DNA from: Comamonadaceae bacterium
GTDB lineage: Bacteria; Pseudomonadota; Gammaproteobacteria; Burkholderiales; Burkholderiaceae_C
Direction of reading: 5' to 3'
Length of the DNA stretch: 10,881 nucleotides
Assembly: GCA_947494405.1 (NCBI GenBank)
Contig: CANLWQ010000040.1
Span: 1 to 10,881, forward strand
Both the position numbers and the translations under genes were made by a program. This document shows, in pieces, positions 1 to 6,635 of the stretch (positions are counted from its first letter, which is position 1; each line of letters begins with the position of its first letter). Under the pieces are notes generated by a model that worked only from the letters and a program-made list of their open reading frames with translations, was not told the origin of the DNA and did not search any database.

Positions 1-516
1 GCTGGAGGTGCTGGTTCGGGTATTGGCAAGGGCGGCATGATCACCAAAATACTGGCGGCCAAAAGGGCGGCAGGGTCGGGCGCCAGCACAGTGATTGCTT
101 GGGGCCGCGAGCCCGACGTGCTGCTGCGTTTGGCCCAAGGTGAAAGCTTGGGCACGCTGTTGGTGGCGCCCACCCAAAAACAACAAGCGCGCAAGCAGTG
201 GATGGTTGATCAACTTCAGCTGCCAGGTGCAGTATGGGTGGACGCTGGCGCCTTAGAGAAATTGACGTCTGAAGGCAAAAGCCTGTTGCCTATTGGCATG
301 CAAAGCGTGCAAGGCGACTTTTCGCGTGGCGACATCATTGCGATTTGCGACCCGCAAGGCAAAGAGTTCGCCCGCGGCTTGGCCAACTACGCCAGCGCCG
401 AGGCGCGTTTATTGTGTCGAAAAGCCTCTAGCGACATAGAAAAATTGCTGGGCTATGTGGCTGAAGCCGAAATGGTGCACCGTGACAACTTGGTGCTGAC
501 ACAGCAACGCAGTTAA
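1..516 (+). CDS. proB: Glutamate 5-kinase, C-terminal part (partial, 5' end outside window)
   Basis: The frame is open from base 1, so this is the 3' part of a gene; 171 residues are visible. ProB phosphorylates L-glutamate with ATP, the first step of proline synthesis, in the cytoplasm. The visible part opens with the glycine-rich [14 protein letters not shown] stretch, the conserved end of the amino-acid kinase domain (family form G-T-G-G-M-x-T-K). It continues through [17 protein letters not shown] and then, from roughly visible residue 95, a PUA domain ([33 protein letters not shown]), typical of full-length bacterial ProB. The gene ends in QQRS and its TAA overlaps the stop of convergent rppH. 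The methionine at base 37 is internal, not a start. Identification is by family recognition and is firm. The upstream neighbour cannot be seen; in related genomes it is often obg/cgtA. Confidence 0.95.
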   Translation, partial: AGGAGSGIGKGGMITKILAAKRAAGSGASTVIAWGREPDVLLRLAQGESLGTLLVAPTQKQQARKQWMVDQLQLPGAVWVDAGALEKLTSEGKSLLPIGMQSVQGDFSRGDIIAICDPQGKEFARGLANYASAEARLLCRKASSDIEKLLGYVAEAEMVHRDNLVLTQQRS

Positions 517-1076
517 TGCGGCGGGCTTGGGTGATGCTGAGGCGCATCTAGGAAGCCATCGCTGGCCCCGCTGCCTTGACGCAAAAAACGCGTGCGAGGT
601 TCTGGGCGCGGTAAATAACGTGACAACTCTGTCAGCGCCAACTCGTAAACACCGCGTTTGAACTCGACCACCGATTCCAGCGGCACCCAATAGTCGTTCC
701 AGCGCCAAGCATCAAACTCGGGGTGGGTACTGGCGCGCAAGTTCAGCGCGTGATCGGGCACCACCAGTTGCAGCAAAAACCATATTTGTTTTTGCCCTTT
801 GTAATGACCGCGCGCATCCTTGCGGATGTAGCGGTCTGGCACTTCATAGCGCAACCAGTCTCGGGTTCGGGCGACAACGCGCACATGCTCGGCAAGCAAT
901 CCCACTTCTTCTTGCAGCTCACGGTACATGGCTTGCTCTGGCGTCTCGCCGCGGTCTATGCCGCCTTGCGGGAATTGCCAACTGTGGGTGCGAATGCGTT
1001 TACCCCAAAAAACCTGATTCTTCTGATTGAGCAAAATGATGCCGACGTTAGGCCTAAAGCCGTCGCGGTCAAGCAT
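513..1076 (-). CDS. rppH: RNA pyrophosphohydrolase (Nudix hydrolase)
   Basis: RppH removes pyrophosphate from 5'-triphosphate mRNA ends and so opens transcripts to RNase E decay; it is cytoplasmic. The product is 187 residues and begins [17 protein letters not shown], as RppH/NudH proteins do. The Nudix box is complete at about residues 38-60 (GGIDRGE, then seven residues, then RELQEEVGL), with the metal-binding glutamates E53, E56 and E57. The tail [12 protein letters not shown] with a proline/histidine-rich end makes it slightly longer than the E. coli protein (about 176), which is common in betaproteobacteria. The frame stays open to a TTG at 1082, but ATG at 1076 is chosen because GAGG lies 7 nt upstream and it gives the canonical N-terminus. 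It is convergent with proB and divergent from proS. A promoter candidate lies at 1106-1133. Confidence 0.95.
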   Translation of the reverse strand: MLDRDGFRPNVGIILLNQKNQVFWGKRIRTHSWQFPQGGIDRGETPEQAMYRELQEEVGLLAEHVRVVARTRDWLRYEVPDRYIRKDARGHYKGQKQIWFLLQLVVPDHALNLRASTHPEFDAWRWNDYWVPLESVVEFKRGVYELALTELSRYLPRPEPRTRFLRQGSGASDGFLDAPQHHPSPPH

Positions 1077-1083
1077 AATCAAA

Positions 1084-1087
1084 CCTC
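1084..1087 (-). promoter_or_regulatory. Ribosome binding site deciding the rppH start
   Basis: On the minus strand GAGG sits 7 nt before the ATG at 1076. The in-frame TTG at 1082 would be only 1 nt away from it, so this site favours the ATG start. Confidence 0.6.
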
Positions 1088-1105
1088 AATTTATCAACTG
1101 AGTCC

Positions 1106-1133
1106 ATTATGCACAGTCAACGGCTTGCATCAA
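1106..1133 (-). promoter_or_regulatory. Candidate sigma-70 promoter for rppH
   Basis: Reading the minus strand, TTGATG (1133-1128) is followed after 16 nt by CATAAT (1111-1106). These match the -35 consensus TTGACA at 4 of 6 positions and the -10 consensus TATAAT at 5 of 6. A start site about 7 nt downstream would leave a leader of roughly 20-25 nt before the ATG at 1076. It lies in the rppH/proS divergent spacer. I could not find an equally good promoter for proS on the plus strand of the same spacer. Prediction by eye only. Confidence 0.4.
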
Positions 1134-1187
1134 TAGGGCTGACATCCATTTACGCCTTTTCATGCCTTTTCTTAGGCACAGCAGACC

Positions 1188-2933
1188 ATGAAAGCCTCAC
1201 AGTTCCTCATCTCCACCCTTAAAGAAGCCCCAGCTGACGCCGAGGTGGCCAGTCATCAATTGATGATGCGCGCTGGCATGATCAAAAAACTGGGTGCCGG
1301 TATCTACACCTATATGCCCATGGGCTTGCGCGTTATCCGTAAAGTTGAAGCCATTGTGCGTGAGGAAATGAACCGCGCTGGCGCTATAGAGCTGACCATG
1401 CCGGTGGTGCAACCATCGGAGCTGTGGCAAGAAACCGGCCGCTTTGAAAAAATGGGCCCTGAGTTGCTGCGCATACAAGACCGCCACGGCCGCGACTTTG
1501 TGGTGCAACCCACCAGCGAAGAGGTGATCACCGACATCGCCCGCCAAGAATTGCGCAGCTACAAACAACTGCCAAAAAACCTCTACCAAATCCAAACCAA
1601 GTTTCGCGATGAGCGCCGCCCCCGTTTTGGTTTGATGCGTGGGCGCGAGTTCACCATGAAAGACGCCTACAGTTTTGACCGCGACACTGATGCCGCCAAG
1701 GCCAGCTACCAAGTGATGGCCCAGGCTTACCGCGCCATCTTCGACCGCTTTGGCCTGCGCTACCGCGCCGTGGCCGCTGACAGCGGCGCGATTGGCGGCG
1801 ACCTGAGTGAAGAATTCCAAGTGATTGCCGCCACCGGTGAGGACGCTATCGTTTACTGCCCCAGCAGTGATTACGCCGCCAATATGGAAAAGGCCGAGGC
1901 CTTGGCGCCCCCATATACACGCCCTGCAGCCAGCCAAGCCTTGGCCAAAACGCCTACCCCTGGCAAAAGCACCTGTGCCGATGTGGCAGAGCTTTTGGGC
2001 TTACCTTTAACGAAAACTATCAAATCACTGGTTTTAGCGACAGATGAGCTCAATAACGAGGGCGTTGTCGTTAAATCGCAGGTCTGGCTGCTGCTGGTGC
2101 GCGGTGACCATGACATGAATGAGGTGAAAGTGGGTAAATTGGCCGGTTTCGAAAATGGCTTCCGGTTTGCCACCATTGCCGAAATTGAAGAGCATTTTGG
2201 CTGCAAGCCTGGTTATTTAGGCCCTATCGGCTTGCAAAAACCGTTAAAAATTGTTATTGACCGCGAAGTGGCGGTGATGGCGGATTGGGTCTGTGGTGCT
2301 AACGCAGCAGACTTTCACATGACGGGTGCCAACTGGGGCCGCGACTTGCCCGAGCCCGACATGATTGCCGACATACGCAATGTGGTGGCCGGAGACGCTT
2401 CGCCCGACGGTAAAGGCGTGTTGGCCATAGAGCGCGGCATCGAAGTGGGACATATTTTTTACCTCGGTACCAAGTACAGCCAAGCCATGAATGCCACGTT
2501 TTTGGCTGACGACGGCAAGCCCAAACACTTCGAAATGGGTTGCTACGGCATAGGCATCACCCGCTTGCCTGCGGCTGCCATCGAGCAAAACCACGATGCC
2601 AAAGGCATTATTTGGCCCGACGCTTTAGCCCCCTTCACCGTGGTGATTTGCCCCATAGGCCCCGACCGCAGCCCCGAGGTGAAAGCCGCTGCCGATACGC
2701 TTTACACCCACCTTTTGGCCGCAGGCGTGGATGTCATCCTAGACGACCGTGGCGAGCGCCCCGGCGCCATGTTTGCCGACTGGGAACTGATCGGCGTGCC
2801 GCACCGCGTCACCATTGGCGACAAAGGCTTGAAAGACGGCATGGTGGAGTACCAGCACCGCCGCGACACCGAGGCCAGCAAGGTGGCGGTGGCTGAGGTG
2901 GCTGCGCTGTTAATGGAGAAGTTAGGCGCTTAA
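1188..2933 (+). CDS. proS: Proline-tRNA ligase (prolyl-tRNA synthetase, bacterial type with editing domain)
   Basis: ProRS charges tRNA-Pro with proline. The 581-residue length matches the bacterial (ProS type 1) form. The N-terminus [20 protein letters not shown] is canonical and is followed by [22 protein letters not shown]. Class II motif 2 is visible at about 139-164 ([25 protein letters not shown]) and motif 3 at about 450-466 ([17 protein letters not shown]). Between them, roughly 224-410, is the YbaK-like insertion that hydrolyses mischarged Ala-tRNA-Pro, with the conserved lysine in LTKTIKSL (K279). The C-terminal anticodon-binding domain covers about 480-581 ([30 protein letters not shown]). 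The Shine-Dalgarno is weak (AGG about 13 nt upstream). GC is lower inside the editing domain (see findings). The lytic transglycosylase gene follows after 32 nt. Confidence 0.98.
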   Translation: MKASQFLISTLKEAPADAEVASHQLMMRAGMIKKLGAGIYTYMPMGLRVIRKVEAIVREEMNRAGAIELTMPVVQPSELWQETGRFEKMGPELLRIQDRHGRDFVVQPTSEEVITDIARQELRSYKQLPKNLYQIQTKFRDERRPRFGLMRGREFTMKDAYSFDRDTDAAKASYQVMAQAYRAIFDRFGLRYRAVAADSGAIGGDLSEEFQVIAATGEDAIVYCPSSDYAANMEKAEALAPPYTRPAASQALAKTPTPGKSTCADVAELLGLPLTKTIKSLVLATDELNNEGVVVKSQVWLLLVRGDHDMNEVKVGKLAGFENGFRFATIAEIEEHFGCKPGYLGPIGLQKPLKIVIDREVAVMADWVCGANAADFHMTGANWGRDLPEPDMIADIRNVVAGDASPDGKGVLAIERGIEVGHIFYLGTKYSQAMNATFLADDGKPKHFEMGCYGIGITRLPAAAIEQNHDAKGIIWPDALAPFTVVICPIGPDRSPEVKAAADTLYTHLLAAGVDVILDDRGERPGAMFADWELIGVPHRVTIGDKGLKDGMVEYQHRRDTEASKVAVAEVAALLMEKLGA

Positions 2934-2965
2934 ATCCCAGCATCTGTTGGGGGTGAAGCAGACGC

Positions 2966-3628
2966 ATGCACAACTCATCGTCGGGTTCAAACATGTTGAA
3001 TTTTTCAAAATGGCTTTTGGTGAGCTTGCTGTACCTTGCTTTAGGAACAGCTGGGGCCGGCCCGCAACGCGAAGAGCAGTTGGCCGACTCGGTGCGTATC
3101 GCCATGTCATCTGCTGTGGCCGACATGCCGCCGCCCACACCGTACTTGCCTACAGCACAAGACCAAGCAGCCTACACGCAATGGCTGGCACATACCCAAG
3201 CGCAGCTTCAGCAAAAACTCAAAGACAAAAAAGGCCAGTGGCGTTTGCCCGAGCTCGGCTCACCTGAGTTGCAACTGGCTTTTTTGCAAACTGTTTGGTA
3301 TGAGAGTCGCCGCGCCGCCATAGAACCTGCTTTGGTCATGGGTTTGATGGAGGTGGAAAGTGGTTTCAGAAAATTCGCCATCAGCAGCGCAGGCGCACGC
3401 GGCGTGATGCAAGTGATGCCGTTTTGGACCCGCCAATTAGGCGTGGCAGACACTGCAGTTTTGTTTCAGTGGCAAGCCAATATGCGCTTTGGTTGCGTCA
3501 TCTTGCGTCACTATTTGTCGCTGGAAAAAGGCGATTTGCACATGGCCTTGGGCCGCTACAACGGCAGCCGAGGCCAGTTGGCTTATCCCCAAGCTGTGCT
3601 GGCTGCCAAGCAGCGCTGGCAGCCATAA
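2966..3628 (+). CDS. Exported lytic transglycosylase (SLT / goose-lysozyme fold)
   Basis: The 220-residue product should cleave peptidoglycan glycan strands in the periplasm, leaving 1,6-anhydro-muramyl ends. Residues 1-31 look like a signal peptide: a short N-region with K15, the hydrophobic core WLLVSLLYLALGTAGA, and an AGA-type cleavage site. The SLT domain covers about 105-220. The catalytic glutamate is E131 in LMEVESGF, followed by SSAGARGVMQVMP (about 140-152) and the downstream LGRYNGSRG signature (about 196-203). Start 2966 is chosen because GGGGGTGA lies about 10 nt upstream; an alternative ATG at 2993 would leave only a few residues before the hydrophobic core and has no such site. 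It is 32 nt after proS, so probably cotranscribed. It is shorter than MltC/Slt70-type enzymes; the exact subfamily was not assigned. Confidence 0.9.
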   Translation: MHNSSSGSNMLNFSKWLLVSLLYLALGTAGAGPQREEQLADSVRIAMSSAVADMPPPTPYLPTAQDQAAYTQWLAHTQAQLQQKLKDKKGQWRLPELGSPELQLAFLQTVWYESRRAAIEPALVMGLMEVESGFRKFAISSAGARGVMQVMPFWTRQLGVADTAVLFQWQANMRFGCVILRHYLSLEKGDLHMALGRYNGSRGQLAYPQAVLAAKQRWQP

Positions 3629-3655
3629 AAATGAAAAAGAGGCGTTTAAGCGCCT
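3627..3655 (-). terminator. Intrinsic terminator of the minus-strand operon (after grxD)
   Basis: On the minus strand AGGCG-CTTAAA-CGCCT (3655-3640) forms a 5-bp stem, followed by TCTTTTTCATTTTT (to 3627). The grxD stop codon lies inside the loop. In the plus direction the same hairpin is followed only by AATAAAT, so it should stop the lytic transglycosylase transcript less well. Confidence 0.65.
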
Positions 3656-3963
3656 AATAAATGAGGCAGTTCGCCGTTTTCGTACATCTCGTTCATGATG
3701 TCGGAGCCGCCAATGAACTCGCCCTTCACATACAGCTGGGGGATGGTGGGCCAGTTGCTGTATTCCTTGATGCCTTGGCGAATCTCAGCATCGTCCAGCA
3801 CATTGACGGTGATCAGGGACTTGGTGTCCACACCGCTGGCTTTGAGCAACTGTATGGCGCGACCGGAAAAGCCGCACATGGGAAAGCTGGCATTGCCTTT
3901 CATGAACAAGACGATGTCGTTGTTTTTGACCAATTGGTCTATGCGTTGCTGTGCGTCGCTCAT
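3646..3963 (-). CDS. grxD: Monothiol glutaredoxin, Grx4/GrxD type (CGFS)
   Basis: A 105-residue monothiol glutaredoxin, the usual length for the class. Such proteins bind a glutathione-ligated [2Fe-2S] cluster, usually as a dimer, and pass it to Fe-S client proteins. Visible signatures are K22 in VLFMKG, the active-site CGFS at 30-33, the cis-proline WPTIPQLYV at 71-79, and GGSDIM at 85-90, which contacts glutathione. Two adjacent ATG codons occur (3966 and 3963); 3963 is chosen because GGAG is 6 nt from it and only 3 nt from 3966. It lies about 50 nt after prmC, with a weak terminator-like hairpin between them, and a clear terminator overlaps its own stop. The prmC-grxD order is common in Burkholderiales. 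Its Fe-S role could also serve the iron-sulfur subunit of the predicted molybdoenzyme, but that is speculation. Confidence 0.95.
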   Translation of the reverse strand: MSDAQQRIDQLVKNNDIVLFMKGNASFPMCGFSGRAIQLLKASGVDTKSLITVNVLDDAEIRQGIKEYSNWPTIPQLYVKGEFIGGSDIMNEMYENGELPHLLGA

Positions 3964-3975
3964 CATTCACTCCAC

Positions 3976-3999
3976 TAAAAAAAGACAGGGCACTCGCCC
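3976..3999 (-). terminator. Weak terminator or attenuator candidate between prmC and grxD
   Basis: On the minus strand GGGC-GAGT-GCCC (3999-3988) is a 4-bp all-GC stem with a 4-nt loop, followed by TGTC and seven T residues (3983-3977). It lies in the roughly 50-nt gap after prmC, just upstream of the grxD ribosome binding site. The stem is short, so partial termination is more likely than a full stop. Confidence 0.4.
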
Positions 4000-4013
4000 A
4001 AAAAGATTGCGGA

Positions 4014-4838
4014 TTATTTCACTTCTGGCCATTGGCCACCGCTGCAACGATCTATGCCCGCGATGTCCTTGCGGCTTTGCACCTGCACAAAGCCCTTAGA
4101 AGCCAGCAATTGCCGCACGGCTGGGGCTTGGTCAAAGCCGTGTTCCAACAACAACCAAGCGCCTGGCAACAAGTGGGCTGGGGCTTGGGCGGTGATGGTG
4201 CGTAGGTCATCGAAGCCATCTGCGCCGCTGACCAACGCTTGCAACGGCTCCGCCCGCAAAGCAGGTAAATGCGGGTCACCTTGGGCAATATAGGGAGGGT
4301 TGGATACCACCAAATTGAAGCGGTCTTGCACTTGCGAAAACCAGTGGCTGTGTAAAAAGCTCACCTCAAGCTGCAAATGTGCGGCGTTGCCAGACGCCAC
4401 GACCAAGGCCTGCTCGCTGGCGTCCACCGCCTGCACCTGCCAATGGGGGCGGGCGTTTTTCAGCGCCAAGGCGATGGCACCGCTGCCAGTGCCCAAGTCC
4501 AACACATGGGCTTGGGGCGGTAGTTCAAGCTCTAAAGCCCAGTCAACCAAGGTTTCGGTGTCGGGGCGGGGCACCAGCACCCGCTGGTCCACTTGTAAAG
4601 TCAAACCATGAAATTCTTGCTGCCCCGTGAGATAGGCCAGAGGTTCATGGGCCAAGCGGCGTTGCATCAAATTGTTGTAAAGCGCAGAGATGTGCAGGGG
4701 CAGCTCGTCGCTGTCATGCAGCAGCAGCCAAGCGCGGTCGTGCAAGTCGCGCCCCAAGGCGTGCAGCAGCAGGGTTTGTGCCTCTAGTGACAAAATGGAA
4801 AAGCAGCGCGCTTGTTGCAGCGCTTGGGCGATATTCAT
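4014..4838 (-). CDS. prmC: Peptide chain release factor N5-glutamine methyltransferase
   Basis: PrmC (HemK) uses S-adenosylmethionine to methylate the glutamine of the GGQ motif in release factors RF1 and RF2. The product is 274 residues, near the usual 275-285. It has a helical N-terminal release-factor-binding domain (about 1-75, including LAHEPLAYLTGQQEFHGL), then the VLVPRPDTETLVDWAL stretch (about 88-102). The SAM-binding DLGTGSGAIALAL (114-126) follows, then the catalytic NPPY motif at 180-183 in VVSNPPYIA, and the typical ending (SGADGFDDLRTI, WLLLEHGFDQ). The frame is open far upstream, but the conserved N-terminus and a 4-nt ATGA overlap with the preceding membrane-protein gene fix the start at 4838. 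There is no good Shine-Dalgarno, so translation is probably coupled. Its usual neighbour prfA is absent here; see findings. Confidence 0.95.
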   Translation of the reverse strand: MNIAQALQQARCFSILSLEAQTLLLHALGRDLHDRAWLLLHDSDELPLHISALYNNLMQRRLAHEPLAYLTGQQEFHGLTLQVDQRVLVPRPDTETLVDWALELELPPQAHVLDLGTGSGAIALALKNARPHWQVQAVDASEQALVVASGNAAHLQLEVSFLHSHWFSQVQDRFNLVVSNPPYIAQGDPHLPALRAEPLQALVSGADGFDDLRTITAQAPAHLLPGAWLLLEHGFDQAPAVRQLLASKGFVQVQSRKDIAGIDRCSGGQWPEVK

Positions 4839-5941
4839 GTGGCGAGATGAAACCTTGCCTTTGAAGAAAATCCCAGCGCCAATGTGCCGGCCGCCAAAAC
4901 ACCGAACAACAACATCGCCGCGCGCAAGGGCCAAGGGCCATCGACTGAACTGGTTGCGCCCACCCACAGCAGCAGCAAGGGCCCTAACAACAATGACAAG
5001 CTGCGGACCATCCAAGGCGACATCAAGCTTGCAGTTGCTTGGAATTGGCGCGTGCGACAGCAATGCAGCGCCCATGCCAGTGATGGCAAAACAATCGCCA
5101 ACACGGCTTGCCAAACACTGCTGCCAAGCAGCATCAGTGCGCCGCCCAGCAACAAGACCAAAACGACTTGGGCCTGCACACGAGGCGAAACGCGTGTCGC
5201 GCCCCAACTGCGCAGCAAACCCGCCATCAGGACCGGCAGGCACGCCATCAACGCCAAATGAAACGCCACCATGGCATCGGTGCGCCAGCCCAAACCAGCA
5301 CACCAAGTGTTGTCAAGCCACAAACTGCCCATCATCAAACCCATGGCCGAAGGTGCCAGCAGCGACTCAATAGGTGCTTGGGGGCCACGGCAAACAGCGA
5401 CACGCCTGAATATGCGCTGGTCTCGCATCCACAAAACCAAGGCGCAAAGCGTCAGCAAAAAACTCACCGTCCAAGGCGTGATTTGCAAGCTCTCAGGCAA
5501 GTGCAAGACCAGCACGACCAAGGCTGCAGCAAGCAAGGGGTGCCAAGCCAGCGGCCCCATCTCGAAAGTGCTGACATGGCTGCGTGTTTCCACCATGGCG
5601 CTCCACAGCCCCCACAGCAGCGCCACCGTCAGCAAACTCAGATGCGCCGCCGCGTGGTCAGGCAACAGGCTTGTCAGTGCTACCCCCAAAGCGGTGAGCA
5701 GACCAACAAGGCCGCTGAGCATGGGCGGGCAGCGAAACACCCAAGCTTGGCCTCGGCATAAAAGGCGTGCCGTCCACCACAGAGCTACAGCCATGACCCC
5801 ACTGGCCAGCGACCAGCCTAGTCGGCTGCCTTGATCGCCCAGCCACAGCCAGCCCAGCAGCAAAAGTGTCCACTGCGCCACTTCCCCCGCATGGGCCAGC
5901 GCGTCATTGGCGTAGAGCTTGGCGGGCAAAGCCTTAGACAT
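4835..5941 (-). CDS. Polytopic membrane protein of unknown function
   Basis: I do not recognise this 368-residue protein. It is mostly hydrophobic, with about 11-12 predicted membrane segments by eye, for example WTLLLLGWLWLG, MLSGLVGLLTALGVALTSLL, LLAAALVVLVLHL, VVLVLLLGGALMLLGSS and MLLFGVLAAGTLALGF. Short basic loops such as RDQRIFRR and CRTRQ suggest cytoplasmic sides. Possible functional spots are SAMGLMMGSLWL and VAFHLALMACLP (a histidine inside a membrane segment) and AWHPLLAA. No transporter signature or soluble domain is evident, and the NnrS WHxHEM motif is lacking. The start is uncertain: ATG 5941 overlaps the oxygenase stop by 8 nt, while ATG 5953 would add MAIP; neither has a clear Shine-Dalgarno. 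The open frame continues to 6127, but that part lies in oxygenase coding sequence. Its TGA overlaps the prmC ATG. It sits between the oxygenase and prmC, so cotranscription with both is likely. Confidence 0.75.
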   Translation of the reverse strand: MSKALPAKLYANDALAHAGEVAQWTLLLLGWLWLGDQGSRLGWSLASGVMAVALWWTARLLCRGQAWVFRCPPMLSGLVGLLTALGVALTSLLPDHAAAHLSLLTVALLWGLWSAMVETRSHVSTFEMGPLAWHPLLAAALVVLVLHLPESLQITPWTVSFLLTLCALVLWMRDQRIFRRVAVCRGPQAPIESLLAPSAMGLMMGSLWLDNTWCAGLGWRTDAMVAFHLALMACLPVLMAGLLRSWGATRVSPRVQAQVVLVLLLGGALMLLGSSVWQAVLAIVLPSLAWALHCCRTRQFQATASLMSPWMVRSLSLLLGPLLLLWVGATSSVDGPWPLRAAMLLFGVLAAGTLALGFSSKARFHLAT

Positions 5942-6632
5942 GGGTATAGCCATGCAGTTGGTCAGAGCCGCCGGTTGCATGCACGCTGACATTGAAAGAC
6001 ACGATGACTCGCTCGGCCTGCCCGTGGTAGTGCATGGCTTGGTGCGCCAACCATGAGGGGAAAACCACCAGTTGCCCCGGTACCGGTTGAATATCCAGAT
6101 GCGCATTTTGCAAGTACGCATTACCAAAATCCATGGCTGCTCCGCCCAAGCGATTGAAGTGCGGGCCGTAAAAACGCGTCACACCGTTGGCCGCACCCAG
6201 CACTGGGTGCGCATTGCGCGCTTCTTGCGGATCGACTTGCAGGCAATACACCCCCGACCACGAACAGTTGCCATGGGTGTGCACATCGTGATGGCTGCCT
6301 TGGCTGGAGATCTGAAACCACATACCGCGCACAGCGATATGAAAGCCCGGTTTGGCCTCGGGCCAAGCGCCTTGGTTGGCCAGCACCACGGTTTGGCGTA
6401 CGCTGTCGATGATGAATGCAAGCAACTGTTCCCATTCGGACAGCTTAATGCGTTGCAGCAAATCGTCGCGACTGGCGTAAAAGGCAAGGGGCCTGTTAGC
6501 TGCGCCAGAGTCGGTGGCACGCATGGTTTGAAACACACGCACCAGCACTTCGTTGACATCATCGGCCTGCGCAAAGCGATGCACGCCTATGGGCGTGTGC
6601 CAAAACTGGTGCAAGGGGTCAGCTGGGATCAT
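5934..6632 (-). CDS. 2OG-Fe(II) oxygenase-like protein (TIGR02466/PF13759-type)
   Basis: A 232-residue soluble protein with the layout of the putative 2-oxoglutarate/Fe(II) oxygenases of the TIGR02466 / 2OG-FeII_Oxy_5 group (assigned from memory of the family). Visible core: HTPIGVHRF near the N-terminus, WFQISSQGSHHDVHTHGN (about 105-122) with candidate iron-binding histidines, SWSGVYCLQVDP (124-135), then PVPGQLVVFPSWLAHQAMHY (about 183-202) with the distal ligand H197, and ERVIVSFN (207-214) with R208 as probable 2OG anchor. Whether H118/H120 or H114/D116 supply the first ligands is not clear. Substrates of the group are mostly unknown. It starts 3 nt after the mocA stop with no clear Shine-Dalgarno and an inverted repeat just before the ATG, and ends inside the membrane-protein gene (8-nt overlap). 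Family assignment is probable; function is unknown. Confidence 0.8.
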   Translation of the reverse strand: MIPADPLHQFWHTPIGVHRFAQADDVNEVLVRVFQTMRATDSGAANRPLAFYASRDDLLQRIKLSEWEQLLAFIIDSVRQTVVLANQGAWPEAKPGFHIAVRGMWFQISSQGSHHDVHTHGNCSWSGVYCLQVDPQEARNAHPVLGAANGVTRFYGPHFNRLGGAAMDFGNAYLQNAHLDIQPVPGQLVVFPSWLAHQAMHYHGQAERVIVSFNVSVHATGGSDQLHGYTHV

Positions 6633-6635
6633 CGA

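Noticed and set aside
1139..1167. Possible proS promoter starting with CTGACA
   Set aside because: CTGACA resembles a -35 box, but the hexamer 17 nt downstream (ATGCCT) does not resemble a -10 box, so I do not call it.
1197..1937. Minus-strand open frame of 246 codons opposite proS
   Set aside because: It is a shadow of proS codon structure; the His/Ala/Gly-rich translation shows no family motif, and proS is certain.
2936..2953. Possible terminator hairpin CCCA...TGGG between proS and the lytic transglycosylase gene
   Set aside because: The stem is only 4-5 bp, no T run follows, and the second arm overlaps the likely ribosome binding site of the next gene.
4839..5306. Upstream extension of the prmC open frame (about 156 extra residues)
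   Set aside because: This stretch is already coding in the membrane-protein frame, the extra residues match no PrmC N-terminus, and the canonical start fits the ATGA overlap at 4838.
5108..5834. Plus-strand open frames opposite the membrane-protein gene
   Set aside because: Their Gln/His/Arg/Pro-rich translations are typical of antisense to hydrophobic coding sequence, and there is no supporting ribosome site or motif.
5954..6127. Extension of the membrane-protein frame into the oxygenase gene
   Set aside because: The extra residues are Trp/Cys/Thr-rich and non-hydrophobic, and the same bases encode the conserved FPSWLAHQ and ERVIVSFN parts of the oxygenase.
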